In this document: one piece after another, positions 43,133 through 51,406 of the stretch | Numbering within the stretch: the first letter of the stretch is position 1 | Layout: each line of letters starts with the position of its first letter | Notes under the pieces: generated by a model | Told to the model about the DNA's origin: nothing | The model's database searches: none | Seen by the model: only the letters and a program-made list of their open reading frames with translations | Assembly (NCBI GenBank): GCA_018242525.1 | Contig: JAFEBS010000009.1 | Span: 214,747-278,746, forward strand | Source: Planctomycetota bacterium | GTDB taxonomy: Bacteria; Planctomycetota; Planctomycetia; Planctomycetales; Planctomycetaceae | Direction of reading: 5' to 3' | Length of the DNA stretch: 64,000 nt | Position numbers and translations under genes: made by a program

Positions 43133-45622
43133 TCATAGACTCCATCGACTCATGATTTCAGAAACTTCCCGATCGATGTCGGCGATCAATGTCGCCGCCG
43201 CGACGGAGGTCTTCAGTTCCGTCAATTCTTCGGCATCGTCGGCTGACAGGCCGTATTGCCGGGCGACGACCCGCGCCACCGCATCGACCTGGGGAGCCTG
43301 CAACAGCTCGAAGGCCGCACGCAGTCGCGGCAGCATCATCAGAAACACGTCCCAGTCCGCCGATCGAAGCAATTGATCGATCGCCACGACGAGCGGTTCC
43401 GCACCCAGCATCACGGATGTCCTCGAGACAGCCAGGATGCCATTCAGGAAATCGCCCGCAAACACCATCTGATCCGCACTCGTCTGGGCATAGGCGGCCA
43501 CCTGGCGGGCCAGTTCCGCAGGTGGCACTTCGCGCAATTCGGCCAGCATTCCCACGAAGGCCCCCCGTAAATAGGGAACCGTTGTCTGGTTGAAGGCCGT
43601 TCGGACATGTTCAACAAACAGACTGCGATCCAGAGAAAAGCCACTGGCGTCGCCTCGTTCGTAACGCAGCAGGATCTCGGCCAGTCCCTGCACGCCATTC
43701 ACAATCATCGCATGCTGCTCATCAGGAGCACTGGCCACATCCGGCAGCGCAAAACAGGCACGGTCGAAGCAACGCACGATCAGGTCACCCAGTTCGGCTC
43801 GCTTCAGGTTGCGGTAGATCGCGTACCGATCAATCAGTGCCAGGTGTCCCAGGGCCGCGACCAGCGACGCAAACGCGGGATCCTGATCGACGGCGACTCC
43901 GCACAGGTCTTGAACCTCGGTGATCAGCGTCGGCAGGTCCATATCGATCGATTTCCGCAGGTGGCCGCAGACGAGATCCGCCTGGTGACCAGCAACGGCC
44001 AGTTGCTCCTGCAGCTTCGACAGGACCGCCGATTCGATGGTATCTCCGTACAGATTCTGTTCGACCAGGGCGGGATCGATTTTCGGGGACCAGCGCAGCG
44101 CCCAGCGTTCACGGAACAACAGGCCGCTCGCCAGATCTGGTTGCTGCCTGTCGCGCAGTTCCGCCAGCGGCACGTCCAGAAAGCCAAGCCGGTGCAGGAA
44201 GATGCTGCGCCGTTCGTCCAGTGGCTGCCGTTTGTCGAGATCCAGGTTGATCCGCTTCTCGCGATCAAACAATTCCCCCAGGCCCAGGTCGCTCAATTGC
44301 CCGTGGAAGTCGCTGACGATCGGCATCCGCCCCAACTTCAAAGTGACCTTGCCAATCTTCGTCCCAATGTTGACGGCATCGATCGCCCGTTGCAGCGGCA
44401 AACCTTCGTCGGCCGGATTCCCCTTGCAGCAGCAGGTGATGATGGCATCCTGGATGTCATCCAGAACCGGTTTCGCGCGGCCGCGCAATCCGGCCAGCAT
44501 CCGTGCGTTCTGAGTGATCGAGATGGCATCGGCCGACGAGACGGGGTAGCCATCCTGACGGGCCTGCTTCAGGACCGAGACCACATATTCGGCCAGCAGG
44601 TCTTCTCCGCGTCCCGATCGATTCAGATCCCAACCGGTCTGATAAAACTGCGGGGCGCGATTCCCGGCTCCATACCCCGACAGTTCTGAAAAGCGAAAGA
44701 ATGAATAGGGGACGATCGTGGTCAGGACGGTCCCCGCCGGGGCCGCGGGCGGCGGAGCAACATCGTCCCGGTCCAGGAACAGGTGCAGTCCGCCACACAC
44801 AACCATCACCTCGGCAGGATGCAGGCCATCGTCCGTCATCTTCGTGCGAATTGTTTGCAGAAAATGACGCTCGCGTTCGATGGTTCCGTCCTGCACCAGT
44901 CGCTCGGGAGCAATCGTCGCCCGAACAGCCGCACAGAACGTCGCCAGTTCACGACGAAAGTGTTCGGGGTCCCCCCGGTCAGTCGTCTCGAATAATGTAT
45001 CCCACGTTTCGTCCCAGGATTTGTAACCGGCCGCCTGGGCGAGTGATTGATAGAATCCACTTTCGGCAAACAGATGGTCCGAATCGGTGGTCGCCTGTGG
45101 CGGCCTGGCGGACAGTTCAGCATCGATCCCGGGGGCTGGCGGCGGACTGGATGCCGGCTTGATCTGAGCAAAATGCGGCAGGTCCATGAACACGACTTCC
45201 GCCTTGACCCGGGCGGCCGCCTGCATCGCCACATATTCGGGCGAGTAGGACAGCAACGGATACCAGCAGGCAAATCGTGGCGGGATTGTCTCGCTGGCAC
45301 TGGCGATCCCCGCCAGACCAAGAACGTTGTCGTCGTCGCGATAGGACGAATACAGCGCGATCGGCGGGCGCGTGTCCACATCGGTGACGTACGGGATCAA
45401 CTCCTGAGCTTCCGCCGGTCCTTCCAAGAACACGACCTTTGGCCGGCGCTGTGTGATCACCGTTTCCAGGTGATGGGCAACCGCCGCCGAATGGTGACGT
45501 ACGGGAAACCAGTACAGATTGTCATTCAACACCGCATCCACACGAAGGGCGAGCTGTTCCGCGGACAGAGTGCTGCCGCAGGAAGCGGTTGCTGTCATCG
45601 ACTCGATTCCAGGCGTTGCCAT
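43133..45622 (-). CDS. DUF5682-like protein
   Basis: An 829-residue cytoplasmic protein without membrane segments. The start (WFPVRHHSAAVAHHLETVI...KVVFLEGPAEA) resembles the DUF5682 family, which I recall beside MoxR and VWA genes in many bacteria. The pattern (His pair, then a strand ending in EGP) recalls the EreA/TraB/ChaN-type fold, so a hydrolase or haem-binding role is possible but unproven. Further His/Asp clusters follow in MVVCGGLHLFLDRDD. The ATG has a GAGGG ribosome-binding site 5 bases upstream. It lies between the MoxR and VWA genes on the same strand. Confidence 0.8.
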   Translation of the reverse strand: MATPGIESMTATASCGSTLSAEQLALRVDAVLNDNLYWFPVRHHSAAVAHHLETVITQRRPKVVFLEGPAEAQELIPYVTDVDTRPPIALYSSYRDDDNVLGLAGIASASETIPPRFACWYPLLSYSPEYVAMQAAARVKAEVVFMDLPHFAQIKPASSPPPAPGIDAELSARPPQATTDSDHLFAESGFYQSLAQAAGYKSWDETWDTLFETTDRGDPEHFRRELATFCAAVRATIAPERLVQDGTIERERHFLQTIRTKMTDDGLHPAEVMVVCGGLHLFLDRDDVAPPPAAPAGTVLTTIVPYSFFRFSELSGYGAGNRAPQFYQTGWDLNRSGRGEDLLAEYVVSVLKQARQDGYPVSSADAISITQNARMLAGLRGRAKPVLDDIQDAIITCCCKGNPADEGLPLQRAIDAVNIGTKIGKVTLKLGRMPIVSDFHGQLSDLGLGELFDREKRINLDLDKRQPLDERRSIFLHRLGFLDVPLAELRDRQQPDLASGLLFRERWALRWSPKIDPALVEQNLYGDTIESAVLSKLQEQLAVAGHQADLVCGHLRKSIDMDLPTLITEVQDLCGVAVDQDPAFASLVAALGHLALIDRYAIYRNLKRAELGDLIVRCFDRACFALPDVASAPDEQHAMIVNGVQGLAEILLRYERGDASGFSLDRSLFVEHVRTAFNQTTVPYLRGAFVGMLAELREVPPAELARQVAAYAQTSADQMVFAGDFLNGILAVSRTSVMLGAEPLVVAIDQLLRSADWDVFLMMLPRLRAAFELLQAPQVDAVARVVARQYGLSADDAEELTELKTSVAAATLIADIDREVSEIMSRWSL

Positions 45623-45673
45623 TGGATCCCTCGTTCGCGCGTTCGCGCAATGCGTTGGTGTCTCATGGCCTGA

Positions 45674-46861
45674 TCACGGCAATTGGCCGGCCAACGTGTC
45701 ATGGAACTCCTTCCAACCGACGTCCGTCACTCCACGTTTTCGTGCGACCAGCGTGTTGTACTCCTTGAGAATCGCCAGATCCGCCTGATCTTCCTTCACG
45801 ATCGAACCGACCAGGTTGCGGGCCACGTCGCCGGGGGTGACAGCCCCGCTACCGAAGAACCGGGCGTGCAGTGCCGCATCGAGCGCCACGCCGATCGCTT
45901 CGGCGGTCGACAAAGTCGTCGAAGGTTGCTTGATGCTGACCCCCTCGCTGGTCTTTCCCTGTCGAATCTCACGAAACACCGTGGCCAGCATTTGCAGGAT
46001 CGGAGCGTTGATTTTCACCGGCAATTCGTACTGCGCAATTAATTCCGTTGACCGTTGTCGCACAATCTCGACTTCCGTTTTCTGGTCCGCGACCACAGGG
46101 ATGTAGATGTAATTGAACCGGCGCTTCAGCGCAGCAGACAGTTCGTTCACACCCTGATCACGGGAATTGGCCGTGGCGATCACATTGAACCCCGGTTTCG
46201 CCCAGAGCATGTTGGCGTCGGGCAGTTCGGGAATCGCAATCGCCTTGTCCGACAGGATCGAAACCAGCGAGTCCTGGACATCAGGAACGCAGCGGGTGAT
46301 TTCTTCAAAACGGAGCAGCGCGCCACCACGCATGGCGATCATGGTGGGTGAGGGAATCATGTTGTCGGGCTTGGGTCCCTCGGCGATGATCCGGGCAATG
46401 TTCCACGAGTACTTGATCTGTTCTTCGGTCGTCCCGGCGGTCCCCTGAATCGTCAGCGTTGACGTACCGCTGATCGCCGCCGCCAGGTGCTCCGAAAGCC
46501 AGCTCTTGCCGGTCCCGGGTTCCCCAATCAGCAGCAGTGCCCGTTCCGACGCCAGTGTCACGATGGATCGCTCGACAACGCCGTCATCACCGAAGAACTT
46601 GCGGGTGATGGGGACGTCGACTTTCTGACCGCGGATTTCAGCCTTCAACGCCTTGCCGCCAATGATGTAGGTCAGGACGGAACGAGGCGACAACCGCCAC
46701 GCGCGCGGCCGGGGATCAGAATCATTCTGCCGCAACGCTTCCAGTTGATCGGCATACCGGATTTCGGCCGGTTCCCGTAACTGGTCTGACACCGCACTCG
46801 CCGAACTGTCGGACTTGGAATTGGATGACTCGTCGCTCTTCGTCGCTGACTTTTTTGCCAT
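45674..46861 (-). CDS. MoxR-family AAA+ ATPase
   Basis: A 395-residue AAA+ ATPase. The ATG at 46861 (MAKKSATKSD) has GGAGAG just upstream and is preferred over an in-frame start at 46882. A charged, low-complexity tail of about 45 residues precedes the motor domain. Walker A is LLLIGEPGTGKSWLSEHL, the Walker B region is RGGALLRFEEITRC, sensor 1 is NVIATANSRDQG, and the arginine region is LSAALKRRFNYIYIP. MoxR ATPases act with VWA proteins in chaperone-like activation of targets, often under stress or in conflict systems. Here the likely partners are the VWA and DUF5682-like proteins downstream. Confidence 0.9.
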   Translation of the reverse strand: MAKKSATKSDESSNSKSDSSASAVSDQLREPAEIRYADQLEALRQNDSDPRPRAWRLSPRSVLTYIIGGKALKAEIRGQKVDVPITRKFFGDDGVVERSIVTLASERALLLIGEPGTGKSWLSEHLAAAISGTSTLTIQGTAGTTEEQIKYSWNIARIIAEGPKPDNMIPSPTMIAMRGGALLRFEEITRCVPDVQDSLVSILSDKAIAIPELPDANMLWAKPGFNVIATANSRDQGVNELSAALKRRFNYIYIPVVADQKTEVEIVRQRSTELIAQYELPVKINAPILQMLATVFREIRQGKTSEGVSIKQPSTTLSTAEAIGVALDAALHARFFGSGAVTPGDVARNLVGSIVKEDQADLAILKEYNTLVARKRGVTDVGWKEFHDTLAGQLP

Positions 46862-46900
46862 GGGGCTCTCCGTTGGCGGCACGGGTATGCAAACTGACTC

Positions 46901-48001
46901 TTAGAACTTCAAGGATTTCAACAGGGCCTTGTGATCGATCCTGGCCGTCGAAATCGTCAGCAGATTGGGACCAGTTTCGAGAATCGTTGCCAGGGGTTGC
47001 AGGATGAATCTCGCACGATCGAAATGCAGCAGGCCGAACAGAGGCGGACGGGTGTCGGATTTCTGGAGGGTGTCCAGTTGCGTGCGCGCGGCATCGCCGT
47101 CGGGGCCGGCGGGGACGACGCAGTCCATCTCCAGACCCTGCCAGGTCAGGGGAAAGGTGATCTGACCGTCTCGTGCCGGCCGCGGAACGCCGATGGTCCA
47201 GTCATCCAGCACGACTTCGTCCTGCAATTCGACTTCCAGGTCGAAGGGGCTTGGCACATGCTGCTTCAACCGGTGCAGCAACGGTTCCGGTGACCAATCT
47301 TGCAGGGAGTTCCACTGTTCAAAAGCTTCCCCCGCCGTGACAGTGCTGGCGTCGGTCAAAGTTACTCGTCCGCCACCGTATTCGTCGGCCGAGACCAGTA
47401 CGTTGGTGATCGTCAGCACCGTGGGTTCCAGAAAGATGGACGTCTTGAATTTCTGCTTCTGGGGCAGTTGCAGGAACGCTTCGGCCGGCAGGACGTTGTC
47501 AGGTTTCAACGGAAAGACGCACGACCAGACCAGTCGCGACGGCATTGCACCTGCAACTTCGCGCAATCGGAACTCGAATGCACAAAAGGACCCCTTCGCC
47601 ATTTTCTTGGCAACCCCCAGCGTCACCACCTGCAGGAGTTCCACGGGCGTGGTCGCCGCAGTCCACATCAGCCGCGACCACGCCGCCGCGTCGCTGGTTC
47701 GAATGGCTTGCAGCATCCCCTGCGCCAGCAGCCAGGCTCGATTCAGGAAAAACGACAGCCGCTTCCCGGAAAACTCATCCTGCTGGCCGACAAACCGTCC
47801 CACTTCTTCATTGGCACCGCGCAATGTGGATGCCAGTCGCAACAGCCGCAACCGCGACGCTTCGCGAAAGGTCACTTCGAGTGTTTGTCGCGTCGCCTCG
47901 CTGGCCGCAGTCAGCCCTGTTAGCAACAATTCTTCCACGGCTCGAGACAAGTCTGTCAGTTGACGCGTCAACACCTGCTGGTCCGCCGTCGAAAGATTCA
48001 T
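46901..48001 (-). CDS. Conserved operon protein of unknown function
   Basis: A 366-residue soluble protein not recognised as a known family. The first 130 residues are helical (LTRQLTDLSRAVEELLLTGLTAAS...FLNRAWLLAQGML). The rest is mainly beta-structure with no cysteine clusters and no P-loop. Its start overlaps the 121-residue gene upstream by 4 bases and it ends 39 bases before the MoxR start, so it belongs to the operon. In related MoxR-VWA-DUF5682 loci a protein of unknown function also sits at this place, but I cannot match it to a named domain from sequence alone. Confidence 0.72.
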   Translation of the reverse strand: MNLSTADQQVLTRQLTDLSRAVEELLLTGLTAASEATRQTLEVTFREASRLRLLRLASTLRGANEEVGRFVGQQDEFSGKRLSFFLNRAWLLAQGMLQAIRTSDAAAWSRLMWTAATTPVELLQVVTLGVAKKMAKGSFCAFEFRLREVAGAMPSRLVWSCVFPLKPDNVLPAEAFLQLPQKQKFKTSIFLEPTVLTITNVLVSADEYGGGRVTLTDASTVTAGEAFEQWNSLQDWSPEPLLHRLKQHVPSPFDLEVELQDEVVLDDWTIGVPRPARDGQITFPLTWQGLEMDCVVPAGPDGDAARTQLDTLQKSDTRPPLFGLLHFDRARFILQPLATILETGPNLLTISTARIDHKALLKSLKF

Positions 48002-48363
48002 TCGTCCTCCTCATCAGACGTCCGATCGAAATCAGCCGGTTGTTGACGATCGATCCCGGCGACGACAGATTCCAACTGCATCGCCGACACACGGATTGTG
48101 AGGACCCGTTCGAAGACACGCAACGAAGCTTGAGTCCTGAGAAGTGCGGCTGCGGCTTCACGATGATCTGCGGTCATGGCGTTGATCAGCGTCTCCAGCC
48201 GACCAGCAACATGTACAGCCCCGATGCGCTCCAGTTCCGCGTGGAGCGAACGCAGCGGCGTCAAATGCTCGGGCCCGCACACTCGCAGTCCGCGCACCAG
48301 CAGAACGTGCAATTCGGAATGGAGTCGATCGAGGGTATCCACAACCTCTGCAATTTCCGACAT
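47998..48363 (-). CDS. Small helical operon protein
   Basis: A 121-residue, all-helical protein (EIAEVVDTLDRLHSELHVLL...HLTPLRSLHAELERIG) with an acidic tail (DFDRTSDEEDE). There is one cysteine and no motif. The 4-base overlap with the next gene (ATGA) shows it is a real member of the operon. It could be an adaptor or regulator for the ATPase complex; nothing in the sequence settles this. Confidence 0.65.
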   Translation of the reverse strand: MSEIAEVVDTLDRLHSELHVLLVRGLRVCGPEHLTPLRSLHAELERIGAVHVAGRLETLINAMTADHREAAAALLRTQASLRVFERVLTIRVSAMQLESVVAGIDRQQPADFDRTSDEEDE

Positions 48364-48496
48364 CGTCTGTCCCCGCCTCTTTGCTCAATCCTCGAGCCCG
48401 AACCGCCGGCGAAGCCCCGTCGACGCGCAGCTTGCTCGAAGATCCCTCATTCGCGCGCCGGGATCAAAACTGGCGGCCTGTGGAAAAAAGGGTCTG

Positions 48497-51370
48497 CTAC
48501 AGCACTGCAAAATCTTCAGGAATCGTTTCCGTCGGTCGCCAGTCAATCTCGCCTGCCTCGGCTCCCTTGTACTTCAAAAAGATTTCGCTCATCTGGTCCT
48601 TGTTCAAGCTCGGATTCCGCGAGGTGCTGGCGGCGATCCACCTGTTCACGATTGTGGGATCCAGTTTACCGGCCTTGGTCAGGCCAACAATCAGAAGCAG
48701 CAAGTGCTTGCACAAGGCTCCTTTCAAACCGCCACAGGGCAGCAGGTTCTGGGTGCAGCACGTGAATTCTCCGTCGTGCGACAACGAACACGCATAAACT
48801 CGATCCGGCTCGGTCTGGCTCTTCACGATGCCGACAACCCGGTCGCGACTTGTTTCCGACAGCAACCGAAACCGTTCGGCCTTCAGCATCGACACAGCCT
48901 TCTTCAGCCGGGATTTATCGATCGACGACTCGATGAGCTTCATGAACTCGGAAAAGTCGATCGGGCTGCTGCTGGCAGCGACCTTGACGATCTTCGACAT
49001 CCGCGGGTCCTGCCCCTTGGGTCCCTTCCATTTCAACGTGGTGGGGATCGCAAACCCAACCGGAAACCGAGTCTGGCCATCGAACTCGGCCCCTTTCAAA
49101 TCGCACGCTTCCAGGTCGGCACCGTTCAGGCTGACCCCCTGCAACTTCGCGTCACACAACAGAGCACGACGTAGGCTGGCTCGGACGAGTTCCGATCCCG
49201 TCAGATCGACAGACGAGAGATCACAGTCATCAAAGCAACAGCCCGTGGACTTCAGCGACAATGTGGCGTTGCGAAAGTAGGATCGCTCAAACCTGCAGTC
49301 CTGACATTGGACGTCGGTCAACGTCGCTCCCCGGAAATGGACATCTTGCGCAATCGTTCCCATGAAGGTGGCCTGCCGAAAACTGGCGCGGTCAAAAGTT
49401 GATCCCGAAATGTTCGCCCCGGTGAACTGACACTGCTGAAAGTTTCCGAAATCACCGACAACTTTCAGACGGGCCGCGTCAAAGGTCGACTTCTCGAATG
49501 ATGAGCTCTCGAGTTTTGCATTGATCAGCGAGGTCTTGTCAAACCTGGAGGGAGCGAAGTTGATCGAGCGGAAGTCGATGCCGTCCAGGTTTTTTCCGCG
49601 GCAATCCACGGCCGGAAATGATTTCAGATTGCGGATCTCGCGGCGATTCCTGGCATTCCAGCGGGCGGCGGCATCCGGCAGTTGCAGATCCGCCACAATC
49701 GCGGCTCGCTGCCGATCAGCCTTCGCTTCCGCGGTCTGGGCCGCCTTCTGCATCTGACTGGCCGATGGACACGAAATCCCAAACGCTTCACACCAGGCTT
49801 CGATTGCCAGCGGTTGCAGTTCCTGATTCACGCCAACATTGATGGTGTTGACCCGAATCGTGTGCGGTTGGGGCACAGCATTGGACCAGATGTTCACGAG
49901 CGATACAATCCCCTCTTCAAACGATTGGGAATCGGTCCAGATATCGCGGATGTAGTCCTGCTTCAATTCGCGTGTCCAGGCCGTCGAAACGCGGCCGGTC
50001 TTTCGAACCCAGAGTCGTACCGCGTGTCCGGAAACCAGTTCGACTTCGATCCAGGTTTCCAAATAGTCCGCCTCGCCCGCTCGCCGCGAAAACTCCTGCA
50101 ACAGTGGTCCCGCCGTAGCCGGTTGCTGAGCCATCAGGCCTTTTGCCATTGATCGATCGACATCCGTGAAGTCGACATTGAAAACATTGGCACCCGTGAA
50201 GTCGGCCCCCTTCAGATTCGCCCCGTCCAGAGCGGCACCAATCAGGATCGCACCGGACAGGCGGGCATTCGAGAAGTTGCAGCTTTTCAGATTCGCCCCC
50301 GAGAGATCGGCGTCGGTCAGGTCCGCATCGGAAAAATCCGCATTGGACAGATCGGCTCCTTCGGCATGGAAGGAATTCAGGCAGGTTCCGCGAAAACGAG
50401 CCTGCCTGGCGGGTGTCGAGCGGAGCGTGGCATCGGACAGATCCGCCTTGTCAAAAACCGCCTCGTTCAAGGTCGATTCTTCGAGCACAGCGCCGATCAA
50501 GCGTGCTCCCGTAAAATCCGCCCCCGTCAGATTCAACTTGGCCGAATACAGGGAATTCAAGCACGCGTTCCGGAACGGGACCTGGCGGGCATCCAGATTA
50601 TTCAGCCGGGCATTCGTCAGGTCGGCACGATCAAAATTGGACCCGACAAGATTCGATTGAGAGCCTCGAATCCTCACCAGTTTCGCACCGGTGAAGTCGC
50701 TGGAACAAGTCGAGATGAACTCACTGCCTGACAAATCGGAGTCACGGCAGGTGCAATCAACCAGTTCGTGAAACCGCGCAAACAGCCTGGCTCCATCCAT
50801 GTTGGAGTGTTCGATCCGGGCGAACTCGTAGGGCTTATCGCAATCGGTGGGCAATGTGGTGCCGGAGAGGTCTGCGTGGCAAAGATTGACATGTATCAAT
50901 GGAGCCGGCGATAAATCCTGTCCCTGCAGACGGACTCCATCGAGCGAGTAACATCCCGGACTGGGACGTACGCTCCCTTCATATCCCGCCGCACTCAGGA
51001 TCTGACGAAGTAGCAACTGGCCTTCCGCGCCTGCTTCCAACAAGACTCGCGCGTCATCATCGGTCGGCACCAGCCTGGCTCGCAGTTGTGGAAAATCGAG
51101 AACTTCAACGGACGCGCCTTTCGAGTTCCATTGGGCGACCTTTTTCTCCTCGGGGGATTTGCCTGTCACACTCTTGACCACCAGGATATTGACATCCGCA
51201 TCCAGCGCGTCGGAAACATGGCCGCCAACCGCCGTAATCCCGGGCGTGATCACTTCAGGTGTCATCCCCCATGTTTTGTCAAATCGTCCGGCGAAATGAA
51301 TCCGTTTACCGGCCAGCTTAAACGCCAATGGGGGCACAGCCACGATCACTTTGGGTTTCTTCTTGGCCAT
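48497..51370 (-). CDS. BRCT-pentapeptide repeat-SWIM-like protein B
   Basis: A 957-residue protein. Residues about 12-100 form a BRCT domain (LAGKRIHFAGRFDK, ITAVGGHVSDALDADVNILVV, EEKKVAQWNSKGASVEVLDF). Two blocks of pentapeptide repeats (ADLSNADFSDADLTDADLSG type) flank a non-repeat domain of about 150 residues. The C-terminus has a cysteine motif (FTCCTQNLLPCGGLKGALCKHLLLL) that resembles a SWIM zinc finger, though the first pair is adjacent (CC) instead of CxC. It ends in the same 20-residue tail as its upstream paralogue (GAEAGEIDWRPTETIPEDF). Pentapeptide proteins of the Qnr/MfpA type mimic DNA, BRCT domains bind phosphoproteins or DNA, and SWIM fingers bind DNA or proteins. Together they suggest a DNA-linked scaffold. 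Confidence 0.83.
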   Translation of the reverse strand: MAKKKPKVIVAVPPLAFKLAGKRIHFAGRFDKTWGMTPEVITPGITAVGGHVSDALDADVNILVVKSVTGKSPEEKKVAQWNSKGASVEVLDFPQLRARLVPTDDDARVLLEAGAEGQLLLRQILSAAGYEGSVRPSPGCYSLDGVRLQGQDLSPAPLIHVNLCHADLSGTTLPTDCDKPYEFARIEHSNMDGARLFARFHELVDCTCRDSDLSGSEFISTCSSDFTGAKLVRIRGSQSNLVGSNFDRADLTNARLNNLDARQVPFRNACLNSLYSAKLNLTGADFTGARLIGAVLEESTLNEAVFDKADLSDATLRSTPARQARFRGTCLNSFHAEGADLSNADFSDADLTDADLSGANLKSCNFSNARLSGAILIGAALDGANLKGADFTGANVFNVDFTDVDRSMAKGLMAQQPATAGPLLQEFSRRAGEADYLETWIEVELVSGHAVRLWVRKTGRVSTAWTRELKQDYIRDIWTDSQSFEEGIVSLVNIWSNAVPQPHTIRVNTINVGVNQELQPLAIEAWCEAFGISCPSASQMQKAAQTAEAKADRQRAAIVADLQLPDAAARWNARNRREIRNLKSFPAVDCRGKNLDGIDFRSINFAPSRFDKTSLINAKLESSSFEKSTFDAARLKVVGDFGNFQQCQFTGANISGSTFDRASFRQATFMGTIAQDVHFRGATLTDVQCQDCRFERSYFRNATLSLKSTGCCFDDCDLSSVDLTGSELVRASLRRALLCDAKLQGVSLNGADLEACDLKGAEFDGQTRFPVGFAIPTTLKWKGPKGQDPRMSKIVKVAASSSPIDFSEFMKLIESSIDKSRLKKAVSMLKAERFRLLSETSRDRVVGIVKSQTEPDRVYACSLSHDGEFTCCTQNLLPCGGLKGALCKHLLLLIVGLTKAGKLDPTIVNRWIAASTSRNPSLNKDQMSEIFLKYKGAEAGEIDWRPTETIPEDFAVL

Positions 51371-51406
51371 CCATCAGTTCCGGGCATGTGGATCAAACGT
51401 GCTGAA

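Noticed and set aside
43607..44689. Plus-strand frame (360 codons) across the DUF5682-like gene
   Set aside because: It is antisense to a clear gene and is Gln/Arg-rich, without domains.
47545..48765. Plus-strand frame (406 codons) across the operon middle
   Set aside because: It spans three minus-strand genes and their borders, so it is a shadow frame.
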